Assembly: GCA_016932935.1 (NCBI GenBank)
Contig: JAFGBX010000254.1
Coordinates: forward strand, 1 to 44,698
Reading direction: 5' to 3'
DNA from: Promethearchaeota archaeon
Lineage (GTDB): Archaea > Asgardarchaeota > Lokiarchaeia > Sigyniarchaeales > Sigyniarchaeaceae
Length of the DNA: 44,698 bases
Position numbers and translations under genes: made by a program. Of the stretch, positions 15,824 through 24,214 are shown piece after piece; position 1 is the stretch's first letter; each line of letters starts with the position of its first letter. The notes beneath the pieces were generated by a model. That model saw nothing but the letters and a program-made list of their open reading frames with translations. It had not been told where the DNA came from and searched no databases.

Positions 15824-18484
15824 TCACGCGGCGAGCTTGCTCGCCCACATGCGGAACCGGTCGATGTATTGCTGTTGCTGGGACGCGCTGAGCGGTCCGG
15901 GTATGGCCTTCAGGTCACGGACGGCTCGCGCGAGTTCGAACAGCGTGCTGTTGAAGCCCATCTTGTTGAAGATCGCCTGGCGGAATGCCTCGACGTTGTC
16001 GCCGAGTGACGAACCGGTCTGGACGCGCACCAGCTTCTCCAGCTCCTTGACCCCCTCCAGGACGAGCGTCTTCAAGTCGGTGGGTGGGCTCGTGAACAGG
16101 GCCGAGACTCCAGCGTTCGAGGCTGCCTCGTTGGATATCGCCGTCGGGGTGGGGGCAGGCGTGGCGCTCGGGGCCGGGGCGGGGGACGAGGCGGCCGTCT
16201 CCACGACCTCCGTGCGGGCGCGCAGGATCGTCGGGCCCTCGGATTTGGCCTTTGCCGCCTTGGGCGTCGCGTAGTACGTCTTGTGGGTCGGCTTGAAGCT
16301 GATGTCGACGTGGGACCGGTCGACCTTCTTCGGCTTGCCGATGCCCTCGAAGACGTCCTTCTTCGAGTTCATCCAGCACTCCTCCAGGATCGGGGTGAAG
16401 ATGCGGATGTCCTCCTGCAGGATCGTGCCGATGCCTGCCACCTCCTTGTTCTTGCTCACGACGCACACGACGCACTTCTCCGAGTCCCGGTTCATCCCCC
16501 AGATCGTGACCTCGCCCTTGTAGTGCCGGTATGTCACGTTCGGGTGCTCGTCCAGGACGGAGAGGATGGCCAGGTGCTTCTCGTTCGACAAGTCGATGGC
16601 GCACGCGATGCGGATGTTGGTCGTCGACTTAGCCTCGAGCACGTGCCGGATGTCTACGTCGTCGAGCGTGGGCGCGATGATGAGGACGCGCATCTTCGCC
16701 TCTTGCAGGGCGTCGTTGATTGCGGAGATGACGGCCTCGGGCGACCGGACGAACCAGACCTCCTTGAGCGAGTACATGACCTCGGACTTGGCCCGCTCCC
16801 AGAAGTCGCGGATGGTCTTCTGGCTCTCCGTGACCCGGTCCTCCATGTTCGTCAGGATCTTCTCGAGCTCCTTGACGACCTCGGACTTGAAGACGTCGCG
16901 GATCGTGCTCAGCGCCACGTCTATCTCGCCGGAAAGGGCGTCGGCCCGCGTCTTCGACTCGTTCGCCGTCTTCGAGAAGTCCTGGAGCACGTCCGAGAAC
17001 ACGCGCTCGAACTCGGCGATGATCGTCTGCAGCATGCCCTCCAGCTGGGTCGCGACCGCGCCCATCTTGCCCTCCGAGTCCTGGATCGTGCGCTCGAAGG
17101 ACTGCGAGGTCTTCGAGAACGAGTCGCGCATGTTCTTCGAGACAGCGTCGATCGTCGACTTGACCGAGTTGACGATGCCGTCGTTCGTCTGCTGGATCTT
17201 CTCGACCTGGCCGACGACGTCGATGAGCAAGGACTGGATCGTGCTCGAGAAGTTGGCGAGGTTGACGCGTATGATCTGGTTGAAGTTGTCGTGGAAGTTC
17301 TGGATGAAGGCTTGCTGGATCTGGACGACCGAGTTTTGGATGTCGGCGAACGAGTTCTCGAGCGTTTTCTTGACGATCTGCTGGATGCGGATCGTGTTGG
17401 GGCCGAGGCGCATAGCGTCGACAGCCTGGGCGACGCGCTCGTTGACGCGGGTGAGCGTCTGGTTGAGCGTCGCGAACTGGCTCACGAGGCCCTGGAACTG
17501 GCTCGTGAGCTGGGACTGCGCCGTCCCGGCGAGCTTGTTGAAGCGGTCCTCCAGCTCCTTCTCGACGTTGTCCCGCTTGCCCCTGATGTCGTTGATGATG
17601 TTCTTGATCCCGTCGAGGTTCGCGTTGTTCGTGTTCTTGAGCTGCTCGAAGTAGGACGTGTTCGCCTTGAGCATCGCGTCTTGCTGGTCGATCTGCTTGC
17701 CCAGCTCCGACCCGAGGCTCTTGATGAAGGTCTGGAAGCCCTTGAGCTCGTCGATGCCCTTCTGGCTCGACTCGGTGATCTGGGACTTGCGGCGCGTGAA
17801 CTCGTCCATTTTACTCGTGAAGGACGATGACGTCTTCAAGATGAATTCCTGGAAGTCGCGCAGCTTCTTGATCCCGCCGGTCGACGCCTCGAAGGTTTGG
17901 AACCGCTTGTCAAGGGCACCGAGCGTGGTCGCCTTGAGCCGCGCGACCTCCTCGCCGAACATCTCCTGCTGCTTGACCAGCGCCGCGTACGGCGGCAGGG
18001 CCTCCCAGTAGTCGGCGGCGCCGACGATCTTGCGGGCCATCCCGTTGGCGACGAGGCTGTTGGCGATGCCGATGCAAGTCTCTCGGTCGGCGTCGATCAG
18101 CAGCATCATCTCCCCTGCGTCCACGGGGCCGCGACCGCTGATGAGGAAGTAGGTCCGGATCTCGTCTTCGGACATGTTCAAGGATCCAAGCACGCGGGAG
18201 GTGAGGTCGATGCTGAGTGACTTGTCCCTCGACAGATCAGCCACGACGGGCGCCGCCTCGCGCTTGACGACCTGGAGCGACGAGTTCGTCGTGATTTGCA
18301 AGCGGATGAGGCCGTGCATGCCGTTGTATGCCTCGGACTCGAACGTGGCCGGGAACCCGCGCTTCGCGGCGGTATTGTAGTCGGCCTTGGTGATCTTGAA
18401 AATGATTTCTCTAGAAGTCTCGGGACAGATTTCCCGGATGATTACCGTGTCCCGATTCTTGTATAGGACGTCTGCAGATGACAT
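15824..18484 (-). CDS. TrmB-like winged-helix protein with long coiled coil (886 aa)
   Basis: Residues 1-100 form a beta-rich start. A winged-helix-like part follows (about 100-165; YFLISGRGPVDAGEMM then a recognition helix and NGMARKI), as in TrmB or MarR regulators. Residues 170-590 are predicted helical and coiled-coil, with Gln/Asn-rich heptads and long amphipathic stretches (LTRVNERVAQAVDAM). Residues about 590-720 (VRSPEAVISAINDALQ, then MRVLIIAPTL) resemble the PLD-like sensor of TrmB proteins. A Pro/Ala/Thr linker and a helical C-terminus with FRMWASKLAA end the protein. It may be a cytoskeletal or membrane-scaffold protein rather than a transcription factor, since the coil is unusually long. 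It is convergent with the giant surface protein, whose tail also ends in a coiled coil; a physical link is speculation. ATG 18484 starts with MSSADVLYK. Confidence 0.7.
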   Translation of the reverse strand: MSSADVLYKNRDTVIIREICPETSREIIFKITKADYNTAAKRGFPATFESEAYNGMHGLIRLQITTNSSLQVVKREAAPVVADLSRDKSLSIDLTSRVLGSLNMSEDEIRTYFLISGRGPVDAGEMMLLIDADRETCIGIANSLVANGMARKIVGAADYWEALPPYAALVKQQEMFGEEVARLKATTLGALDKRFQTFEASTGGIKKLRDFQEFILKTSSSFTSKMDEFTRRKSQITESSQKGIDELKGFQTFIKSLGSELGKQIDQQDAMLKANTSYFEQLKNTNNANLDGIKNIINDIRGKRDNVEKELEDRFNKLAGTAQSQLTSQFQGLVSQFATLNQTLTRVNERVAQAVDAMRLGPNTIRIQQIVKKTLENSFADIQNSVVQIQQAFIQNFHDNFNQIIRVNLANFSSTIQSLLIDVVGQVEKIQQTNDGIVNSVKSTIDAVSKNMRDSFSKTSQSFERTIQDSEGKMGAVATQLEGMLQTIIAEFERVFSDVLQDFSKTANESKTRADALSGEIDVALSTIRDVFKSEVVKELEKILTNMEDRVTESQKTIRDFWERAKSEVMYSLKEVWFVRSPEAVISAINDALQEAKMRVLIIAPTLDDVDIRHVLEAKSTTNIRIACAIDLSNEKHLAILSVLDEHPNVTYRHYKGEVTIWGMNRDSEKCVVCVVSKNKEVAGIGTILQEDIRIFTPILEECWMNSKKDVFEGIGKPKKVDRSHVDISFKPTHKTYYATPKAAKAKSEGPTILRARTEVVETAASSPAPAPSATPAPTPTAISNEAASNAGVSALFTSPPTDLKTLVLEGVKELEKLVRVQTGSSLGDNVEAFRQAIFNKMGFNSTLFELARAVRDLKAIPGPLSASQQQQYIDRFRMWASKLAA

Positions 18485-18569
18485 GTCTGATTCCCCCGCA
18501 AATTTCGGAGAACACCCGTCTCGTGCACGCGGGTAACGATTAGGTATGTTGCACTATTCGACTTGCGGC

Positions 18570-18585
18570 TATAAGTATATTTCAG
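18570..18585. promoter_or_regulatory. Shared A/T-rich promoter element between divergent genes
   Basis: TATAAGTATATTT reads as a TATA box on the plus strand, about 38 nt before ATG 18612, and its complement AAATATACTTATA reads as one on the minus strand, about 90 nt before ATG 18484. One A/T-rich element may therefore drive both genes. It also argues that the plus-strand gene starts at 18612 and not at the upstream ATG 18546, which would lie before the promoter. Confidence 0.5.
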
Positions 18586-18611
18586 TTCACGCCGAGGTCA
18601 ACGCGACAAGG

Positions 18612-19778
18612 ATGGACGTCCATCGATTCGCCGGCTCGCACGCCGACATGGGCGTGCAGCAAGGCAAGGCGTTCGCGCAAGCGCTGCGTGGCGGCCTGGA
18701 ATCGTTCAAGGGCCTGGAGGCGCTCCGCGCGATGAAGCCGCGGCTGATGCCGGCCTGGCTCTTCATGTGGGTCGCCGGCGGGATCGCCCGGAAGAACCTC
18801 GAGCCGGTGTACGCGCGGCACGCGCCGCGGCAGCGCGACCGCATCAAGGGGATCGCCCGTGGTGCTGGCATCGACGAGCGGTACGCGTGGTTCTTTTCCA
18901 GCTCGGAGGTCGTGCTCGGCGTCAACGACTACGAGGTGCCCATCGCGTGCGGCTGCACGACCGTTGCGCTGGGGCCGTCGCTGGCGGCCTCGGGCCATGC
19001 GACCGTCGCCCGGAACTTCGACTTCGCCACGTTCGTCGTGCCCTTCCTACGCGTGCGGAGGAACGAGCCGGCCGGCTTCCTGCGGTCCGTGGACATCACG
19101 GCAGCGCCCCTGCCTGGCACCTTCAACGGCTTTAACGAGGCCGGCGTCTTCATCTCGACGAACGAGGCCTTCCCGGTCGCAAAGGACGTCCGCGGGCCGG
19201 GCCTGCCCGCGTCGGCCATCATCCAGGAGGCGCTGGAGGCAGCGAACACGACCCAGGAGGCCATCGACGTGTTCAAGCGGCTCCCGCGGGGGTCGTGCAA
19301 CATCGTCACGATCGCCGACCGGCGCGGCGAGCTCGTCTCGCTCGAGTACACGAGCAAGGAGATCCACGAGGTCACGCCCGGGAAGGACGAAGCGTTCCTC
19401 GTCGCGACGAACCACTACATCACTCCGGCGCTCGCGGCCATCGACCTGCCACTCGACGCCGTGTTCGGCAAGAAGTCGCCGCGTTCGCTGCGCGGGACGT
19501 GCATCAACAAGACGAGTGTAACCCGCCGCGGGACTGCGAAGGCATGGCTCGAAGGAAAAGCAGTGAACCCGGGTTCGATCACGACCGATGACTTGCAATC
19601 CTTGCTACGTGACCACTCTGCAAACGCTGGAACGGGCGGAATGGAGACGATCTGCCACCACGACCCGGAGAACATCTCTGCGGCGTCGATGGTCATAGAC
19701 CTGGCGGCTCGCGAGATGTGGGCGTGCTTCGGCCTGCCGTGCGAGCACGCGTACGAGAAGACCGCCATCGAGGGCTGA
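18612..19778 (+). CDS. C45-type Ntn hydrolase / acyltransferase-like protein
   Basis: This 388-aa protein matches the peptidase C45 / acyl-CoA:6-aminopenicillanate acyltransferase-like family. A probable nucleophile Cys lies in ACGCTTVALG (about residues 115-124), followed by the conserved ARNFDF and further on by FNGFNEAGVFIS and VATNHY. Ntn hydrolases of this type are activated by cleavage before the Cys and then split or form amide bonds; the substrate is unknown. No signal peptide is seen, so it is probably cytoplasmic. The start at 18612 gives the family-like N-terminus and follows a TATA box at the right distance. The next gene begins 8 nt after the stop, so both are likely one operon. 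Confidence 0.75.
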   Translation: MDVHRFAGSHADMGVQQGKAFAQALRGGLESFKGLEALRAMKPRLMPAWLFMWVAGGIARKNLEPVYARHAPRQRDRIKGIARGAGIDERYAWFFSSSEVVLGVNDYEVPIACGCTTVALGPSLAASGHATVARNFDFATFVVPFLRVRRNEPAGFLRSVDITAAPLPGTFNGFNEAGVFISTNEAFPVAKDVRGPGLPASAIIQEALEAANTTQEAIDVFKRLPRGSCNIVTIADRRGELVSLEYTSKEIHEVTPGKDEAFLVATNHYITPALAAIDLPLDAVFGKKSPRSLRGTCINKTSVTRRGTAKAWLEGKAVNPGSITTDDLQSLLRDHSANAGTGGMETICHHDPENISAASMVIDLAAREMWACFGLPCEHAYEKTAIEG

Positions 19779-19786
19779 CCACCACC

Positions 19787-21202
19787 ATGGGGGAAGCGAG
19801 GCATCCGAAACCACGGGAACCACGGGGGCAGAAGGCGAGGGCCGGGCTCGCCGTCTTCTACAACCCATACGAGGCCGGGGCTGCCGGGGCCGCTAAAGTG
19901 CTCGAGGAAAGCCTGGCCTTCCTCGAGGCCGGCTCGTTCTCCATCGAACCAGCCCCCGCGATGGTTCACGACATCGCCACGGCTCGCCAGGCCGGGAAGT
20001 TCTTCAACGATAGGGGGCTCCGCGTCATCATCGTGCACCTCGCCACCTGGGCGGGCGACGACTCGCTCGTCGAGCTGGAATCGTGGCTGGAAGGCCCCCG
20101 CGCGATAATTCTGTGGGCCCTCCGGGACATGAACTCGGGGTCGTTGTGCGGCTGCCAGCAGTTCAACATGGTGAGGTACGAGCTCGAACCCTGCGAGGGT
20201 GACATCATCATCGGGCGAGATGCTAAGGCCCTCGAAACGTTCGACAAGCTCGTCCGTGCTTACCATCGCTTGAATGATGGTTCGACGCCGGGTCGAAAAT
20301 CGGAAGATGAAACCGTCCAGGTGCTTATCAGCGATTTACGACACGTGCGGGTGGGCATCTTCGGCGCGCGCACCCCGGGTATGATGGAAGTCGCTTACGA
20401 CGAGTTCGGCATCAAGCGCGTCATCGGCCCGTCGATCCACGCGATGCCGGTCGCCGAACTCGAGAGGCGGGCGTCACGGCAACCCGTTCGGGACATGGAG
20501 GCAGCCCTGGCCTCCTTTAAAGAGGCGTTCCAGGGGGCCACCATCACGGCGTCGCCGGGGGCTATCGACGTGGCGATGCGCAACTACCTTGCCTTGAAGG
20601 AATTGATCGAGGAGCGCGGCCTGGACGCGGTCACGATAGATTGCTACCCCTCTTACATGGGGAGGGCATGCGTCGCATTTTCGGAGCTCGCAGGCGAGGG
20701 CATCCCGTGCGCGTGCGAGGCCGACGTGCACGCGGCCATCCTGGCATGGATCCTGCAGCGGTTGTCGGGCGGGCCGACGAACCACATCGATACGCTGGAC
20801 GTCGATCCCGATCGCAACACCCTCACGGGCGGGCATTGTGGCTCTTGTTCGATTCGGCTCGCACGGCCGGGATCCGCCACCGTCGCCCCCGTCAGGCTCG
20901 CGAACGAAGGCGCTTGCGTCGTGTTCCCTCAAGGGGAAGGCCCGGTCACGCTGGCCAACCTCGTCGGGCGGGAATCCACGTTCCGGGCGTGCGTCATCAC
21001 GGGCACGGCCGTCGAGAGCGGGTTGGTCTTCCCTGGAAACCCGGTCGTGATCAAGCTCGACGTGCCCGTGGGCGAGTTCCTCGACACGGTTTCGAATTGC
21101 GGCCTCGGCCATCACTGGGTCGTCGGCCGGGGGACGCACTACGCCCGCACCCTCGACGAGCTCCTCCGGGCCCTCGGCATCCGTGTCTGCAAGGTTTTGT
21201 GA
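19787..21202 (+). CDS. L-fucose isomerase-like protein
   Basis: At 471 aa, this protein resembles the L-fucose/L-arabinose isomerase superfamily. It has an N-terminal Rossmann-like half (LAVFYNPYEAGAAG, RVIIVHLATWAGDDSL), a middle domain (RVGIFGARTPGMMEVAYDE, about residues 185-205), and a C-terminal half with ACEADVHAAIL, GGHCGSC and CGLGHHWVVGRG. In these enzymes Glu, Asp and His residues in the second half bind a catalytic metal; candidates are E and D in CEADVHA and the His in GHHWVVG. It probably converts an aldose to a ketose, but the family also contains members without known sugars. ATG 19787 is used because it lies 8 nt behind the preceding stop; an earlier ATG (19718) lies inside that gene. 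Confidence 0.7.
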   Translation: MGEARHPKPREPRGQKARAGLAVFYNPYEAGAAGAAKVLEESLAFLEAGSFSIEPAPAMVHDIATARQAGKFFNDRGLRVIIVHLATWAGDDSLVELESWLEGPRAIILWALRDMNSGSLCGCQQFNMVRYELEPCEGDIIIGRDAKALETFDKLVRAYHRLNDGSTPGRKSEDETVQVLISDLRHVRVGIFGARTPGMMEVAYDEFGIKRVIGPSIHAMPVAELERRASRQPVRDMEAALASFKEAFQGATITASPGAIDVAMRNYLALKELIEERGLDAVTIDCYPSYMGRACVAFSELAGEGIPCACEADVHAAILAWILQRLSGGPTNHIDTLDVDPDRNTLTGGHCGSCSIRLARPGSATVAPVRLANEGACVVFPQGEGPVTLANLVGRESTFRACVITGTAVESGLVFPGNPVVIKLDVPVGEFLDTVSNCGLGHHWVVGRGTHYARTLDELLRALGIRVCKVL

Positions 21203-21226
21203 TAACGAATGCTCGGTTCAAATCAG

Positions 21227-21235
21227 ATTTAAATT
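21227..21235 (+). promoter_or_regulatory. TATA box for the vWA/zinc-finger gene
   Basis: ATTTAAATT is centred about 70 nt before ATG 21301, predicting a leader of about 45 nt. Confidence 0.5.
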
Positions 21236-21300
21236 GTTAAACGGACTGATCTCCTCATAAAGCCACACGCGCGATCTTCGCTCACGGGCGCCACCGAACC

Positions 21301-22806
21301 ATGGGAAAGCCGAAAAACGAGTACACGTTCATTCTACTCAGTGGCAGCGCCACGATGGATCAAGAGTCCATCGTCGTCTCACGGGATGACGAAGAGGAGA
21401 AGAAGAAGAGGAAGGATAAGGACAAGGACAAGAGGCGGCGAGGAGATCGTCTCTCCCGGTTCGAGGCCGCCATCGAGGCTTGCAAGACCATCGTCCTCAC
21501 GAAGAAGCGGAACGTGGAAACGGATAAGTTCGGCATCATCGTCTACGACGAGAGGGAATCCCGCCTCGTGATGGAGCTGACGAACAACCACGACCAGCTC
21601 ATCGCGACGTTCGACGCCCTCCTCGGGAACAAGCACGTCGGGACGAGCACGACGAAGAAGGGCGGGCTCGAGGGCGCCCTCGGGACGAGCATCCAGGAGT
21701 TCGCAAAGGCACTTAAATTCGTCGGCAACCTCATGCTGCGCGTGTTCATCCTCACCGACGACATGCACCGGGAGGGGATCAGCACCGAGGAGAAGAAGTA
21801 CACAGAGATCAGCCGCGACATCGGCGTATACGTGGACGTCTTGTACTTCGGCTCCGACCCGGAGAACGTGGGGGTCGACGCGGACGCGGACGCGGACGGC
21901 TTTTTCATGGACGAGCATGCGGCCGATTCCGGCTTGAACTTCCACGAGATCGGCGGCGGGGGGCCGCTCTCCACGGAGGACCGGTCGCTGCTGGAAGATC
22001 AAGGCCTGCTCATTCCCGGCTTGAAACCGATGCAGAAGGCGGGAGGCCAGAGCACCCTCCCCGTGAAGCGGAAGCGGATGCATAAGGATATCCGCATGAT
22101 CGCCGACCTCACCGACGGTATGTTCTACAACACCGACCAGAACACGTCGATCGTTAACAAGTGGGCGCGCAAGCTCGGCGACATCAAGGACCTGGAAGAA
22201 GGGTTGGACGTGTTCGAGTCCCCGCCCGTGCGCCGGAAGCGGCTCATGGCAGCGATCGCCGAGCAGCTGCAGGCGCTCGACGTGACGGACATCCAGGCGA
22301 TCGCCCAGGGCAAGTCCCAGATAAAGTGCAACATCTGCTTCAAGAAGGACAACCCGACCACGCTCCGTCGCTGCTCCTACTGCAACCGGGAGATGCACTT
22401 GAGCTGCGTCATGAAGTGGGCCGAGCAGGATCAGGACAAGGAGGAGTCCTTCATATTCCGCTGCCCGTTCTGCTTCCACCTGCTCAAGGTCGACCCGAGC
22501 ATCACGAAGCTCATGGACCTGCAGACGATGCGGGCGAACGTGGCGAAGATGCAGGAATCCAAGGCTGCCGGAAAGCCCCGGGAGGCATCGGCGATCTGCC
22601 TGCAGCCGGAGGAGATCCTCTCGGTGTTCGACCCCTGCAACGTGTGCGGCTCGTTGCTCGAGCCCGAGGACTGCGTCTACCAGTGCTCCAACTGCAAGGC
22701 GGTGTACCACAACCGGTGCTTCAACGCCACGCAAGAGAAGCCCGGCGAGTTCTTCTGCCGCAAGTGCGGCTACAAGTTCTTGCACATCGATCCGCCAAGC
22801 CGGTAA
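21301..22806 (+). CDS. vWA-domain protein with two C4HC3 zinc fingers (PHD/RING-variant type)
   Basis: The 501-aa protein starts with a vWA-like fold: FILLSGSATM replaces the usual DxSxS metal site, a basic Lys/Arg insertion (about 34-50) follows, then FGIIVYDE, LRVFILTDD and IADLTDGMFY (ending about 290). Two tandem zinc fingers follow. The first has C343, C346, C358, C361, H366, C369, C388 and C391. The second has C446, C449, C462, C465, H470, C473, C486 and C489. Both have the C4HC3 order and spacing of PHD-like fingers. A vWA domain followed by zinc fingers recalls the TFIIH subunit Ssl1/p44 and some ubiquitin-ligase scaffolds. No E2, ubiquitin or TFIIH gene lies nearby, so the function stays open. 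The lack of the first MIDAS Asp suggests the vWA is a binding module without metal. Confidence 0.75.
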   Translation: MGKPKNEYTFILLSGSATMDQESIVVSRDDEEEKKKRKDKDKDKRRRGDRLSRFEAAIEACKTIVLTKKRNVETDKFGIIVYDERESRLVMELTNNHDQLIATFDALLGNKHVGTSTTKKGGLEGALGTSIQEFAKALKFVGNLMLRVFILTDDMHREGISTEEKKYTEISRDIGVYVDVLYFGSDPENVGVDADADADGFFMDEHAADSGLNFHEIGGGGPLSTEDRSLLEDQGLLIPGLKPMQKAGGQSTLPVKRKRMHKDIRMIADLTDGMFYNTDQNTSIVNKWARKLGDIKDLEEGLDVFESPPVRRKRLMAAIAEQLQALDVTDIQAIAQGKSQIKCNICFKKDNPTTLRRCSYCNREMHLSCVMKWAEQDQDKEESFIFRCPFCFHLLKVDPSITKLMDLQTMRANVAKMQESKAAGKPREASAICLQPEEILSVFDPCNVCGSLLEPEDCVYQCSNCKAVYHNRCFNATQEKPGEFFCRKCGYKFLHIDPPSR

Positions 22807-22926
22807 CCATCACGCTCCTTCTCGTTACATCCCTTCGTGCAAGTGTTTTCAAACGGGGATCCTTTATCCTCAAAGAACGGTTGTCCAAGCGAACCAACTT
22901 ACAGATCAAGACTTGGTTCTCGTCGG

Positions 22927-22935
22927 ATTTAAACT
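22927..22935 (+). promoter_or_regulatory. TATA box of the DRG GTPase gene (leaderless)
   Basis: ATTTAAACT is centred 23-24 nt before ATG 22954, so transcription should begin at or next to the start codon. Confidence 0.55.
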
Positions 22936-22953
22936 GAAAAGCCTCGATGACCT

Positions 22954-24081
22954 ATGCCCACCACTGAAGACCGGATCGCCGACCTCGAGGCGCTACTGAA
23001 GGCGACCATCCCCAACAAGCATACGATGAAGAGCATCCTCACGCTCCGGGCGAATATCGCCAAGTTACGGAGGGAACTAGTGAAGGAGATCAGCTCGAAA
23101 GGTGGTGGTGGTACCGGCTTCTCGATCAAGAAGACCGGGGACGCGCAAGTCGGGTTCATCGGGTTCCCGTCGACTGGCAAGTCGACGCTGCTCAACCTCC
23201 TGACCGGCGGCGACACGGACTCGAAGGTCGCGGCGTACGACTTCACGACCGTCGACTGCATCCCCGGCATGATGGACCACCAGAAGATCAGGATCCAGCT
23301 GCTCGACTTGCCCGGCATCATCCTGGGCGCGTCGCGCGGGAAGGGAAGGGGCCGGGAGATCCTGGCCGTGCTGCGCACCGTCGACGGCATCATGATCATC
23401 GTCGATTTCGACTACGAGGGAAAGATCAACCTCGATCGCCTCAAGATCATCAAGCAAGAGCTCTACAACATCGGCATCAGGATGAACCGCAAGCCGCCGA
23501 ACATCGCCATCAAGTACACGCACAAGGGCGGTGTTGGCATGTCCAGCGGGGTCAAGCTGACCCAGATCACCCCGGACTACGTCAAGACCATCCTCTCCGA
23601 GTACAACATCACGAACGCGCACCTCACGTTCTACGAGGACTCCTCGCCCGACGACTTGATCGACACGATCCTGGGGAACTGCATCTACGTGCCCGCCTTC
23701 ATCGTCGTGAACAAGATCGACATCGCCGCCCCCGAGGAGGTCACCAGGCTGCCCGGGCTGCTCAAGGGGGAGGACTGGATCGTGGTGTCTGGCATAACCC
23801 GGTACAACATCGATGCCCTCCGGGAGAAGCTCGTCGCGAAGCTCGATCTCATGCGCGTGTACCTCAAGCCCCGCGACAAGGAGCCCGACATGGAGAAGCC
23901 CATGATCCTCAAGAACCGGTCGACGGTCAGTGACGCTTGCAACAAGATCCACAAGGACTTCAGGCGCAACTTCCGGTTCGCGAAGGTCTGGGGCAAGAGC
24001 GCCAAGCACCCCGGCCAGGTCGTGCACTTGTCACACGTGCTGCAAGACGGGGACGTGCTGACGATATTCCTGCGCGGCTAG
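22954..24081 (+). CDS. DRG-family GTPase (Obg/TGS type)
   Basis: This 375-aa protein has the full DRG layout: an N-terminal helical part (residues 1-45), a Gly-rich turn, G1 GFPSTGKST (70-78), switch region YDFTTVDCIPG, G3 DLPG (118-121) followed by the Obg-type glycine/arginine motif GASRGKGRGRE, G4 NKID (about 253-256) and a C-terminal TGS domain from about 300 (RVYLKPRDKEPDMEKP to the end GDVLTIFLRG). DRG proteins bind ribosomes and help translation under stress in archaea and eukaryotes. The length matches the family. A leaderless promoter fits the ATG. The neighbouring coiled-coil gene downstream is on the same strand after 133 nt. Confidence 0.92.
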   Translation: MPTTEDRIADLEALLKATIPNKHTMKSILTLRANIAKLRRELVKEISSKGGGGTGFSIKKTGDAQVGFIGFPSTGKSTLLNLLTGGDTDSKVAAYDFTTVDCIPGMMDHQKIRIQLLDLPGIILGASRGKGRGREILAVLRTVDGIMIIVDFDYEGKINLDRLKIIKQELYNIGIRMNRKPPNIAIKYTHKGGVGMSSGVKLTQITPDYVKTILSEYNITNAHLTFYEDSSPDDLIDTILGNCIYVPAFIVVNKIDIAAPEEVTRLPGLLKGEDWIVVSGITRYNIDALREKLVAKLDLMRVYLKPRDKEPDMEKPMILKNRSTVSDACNKIHKDFRRNFRFAKVWGKSAKHPGQVVHLSHVLQDGDVLTIFLRG

Positions 24082-24214
24082 AGGCTCAGTGTAAGCCGGC
24101 GCGAATGTTAAAAAAAAGGGTAACATTGTCATTCCCGTCGATAACCACTCTCGTCTCGGATTCGTGGGTTTCCACCAACCCGAGGGGCATGAACAGAATA
24201 GTGATTGAGTCTCT

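Noticed and set aside
16283-17830. 515-codon open frame on the plus strand
   Set aside because: It lies opposite the 886-aa coiled-coil gene and is rich in Arg, Asp, Val and Leu, a typical antisense shadow of a GC-rich gene.
21379-22785. 468-codon open frame on the minus strand
   Set aside because: Shadow of the vWA/zinc-finger gene, whose sixteen zinc ligands prove the plus-strand frame.
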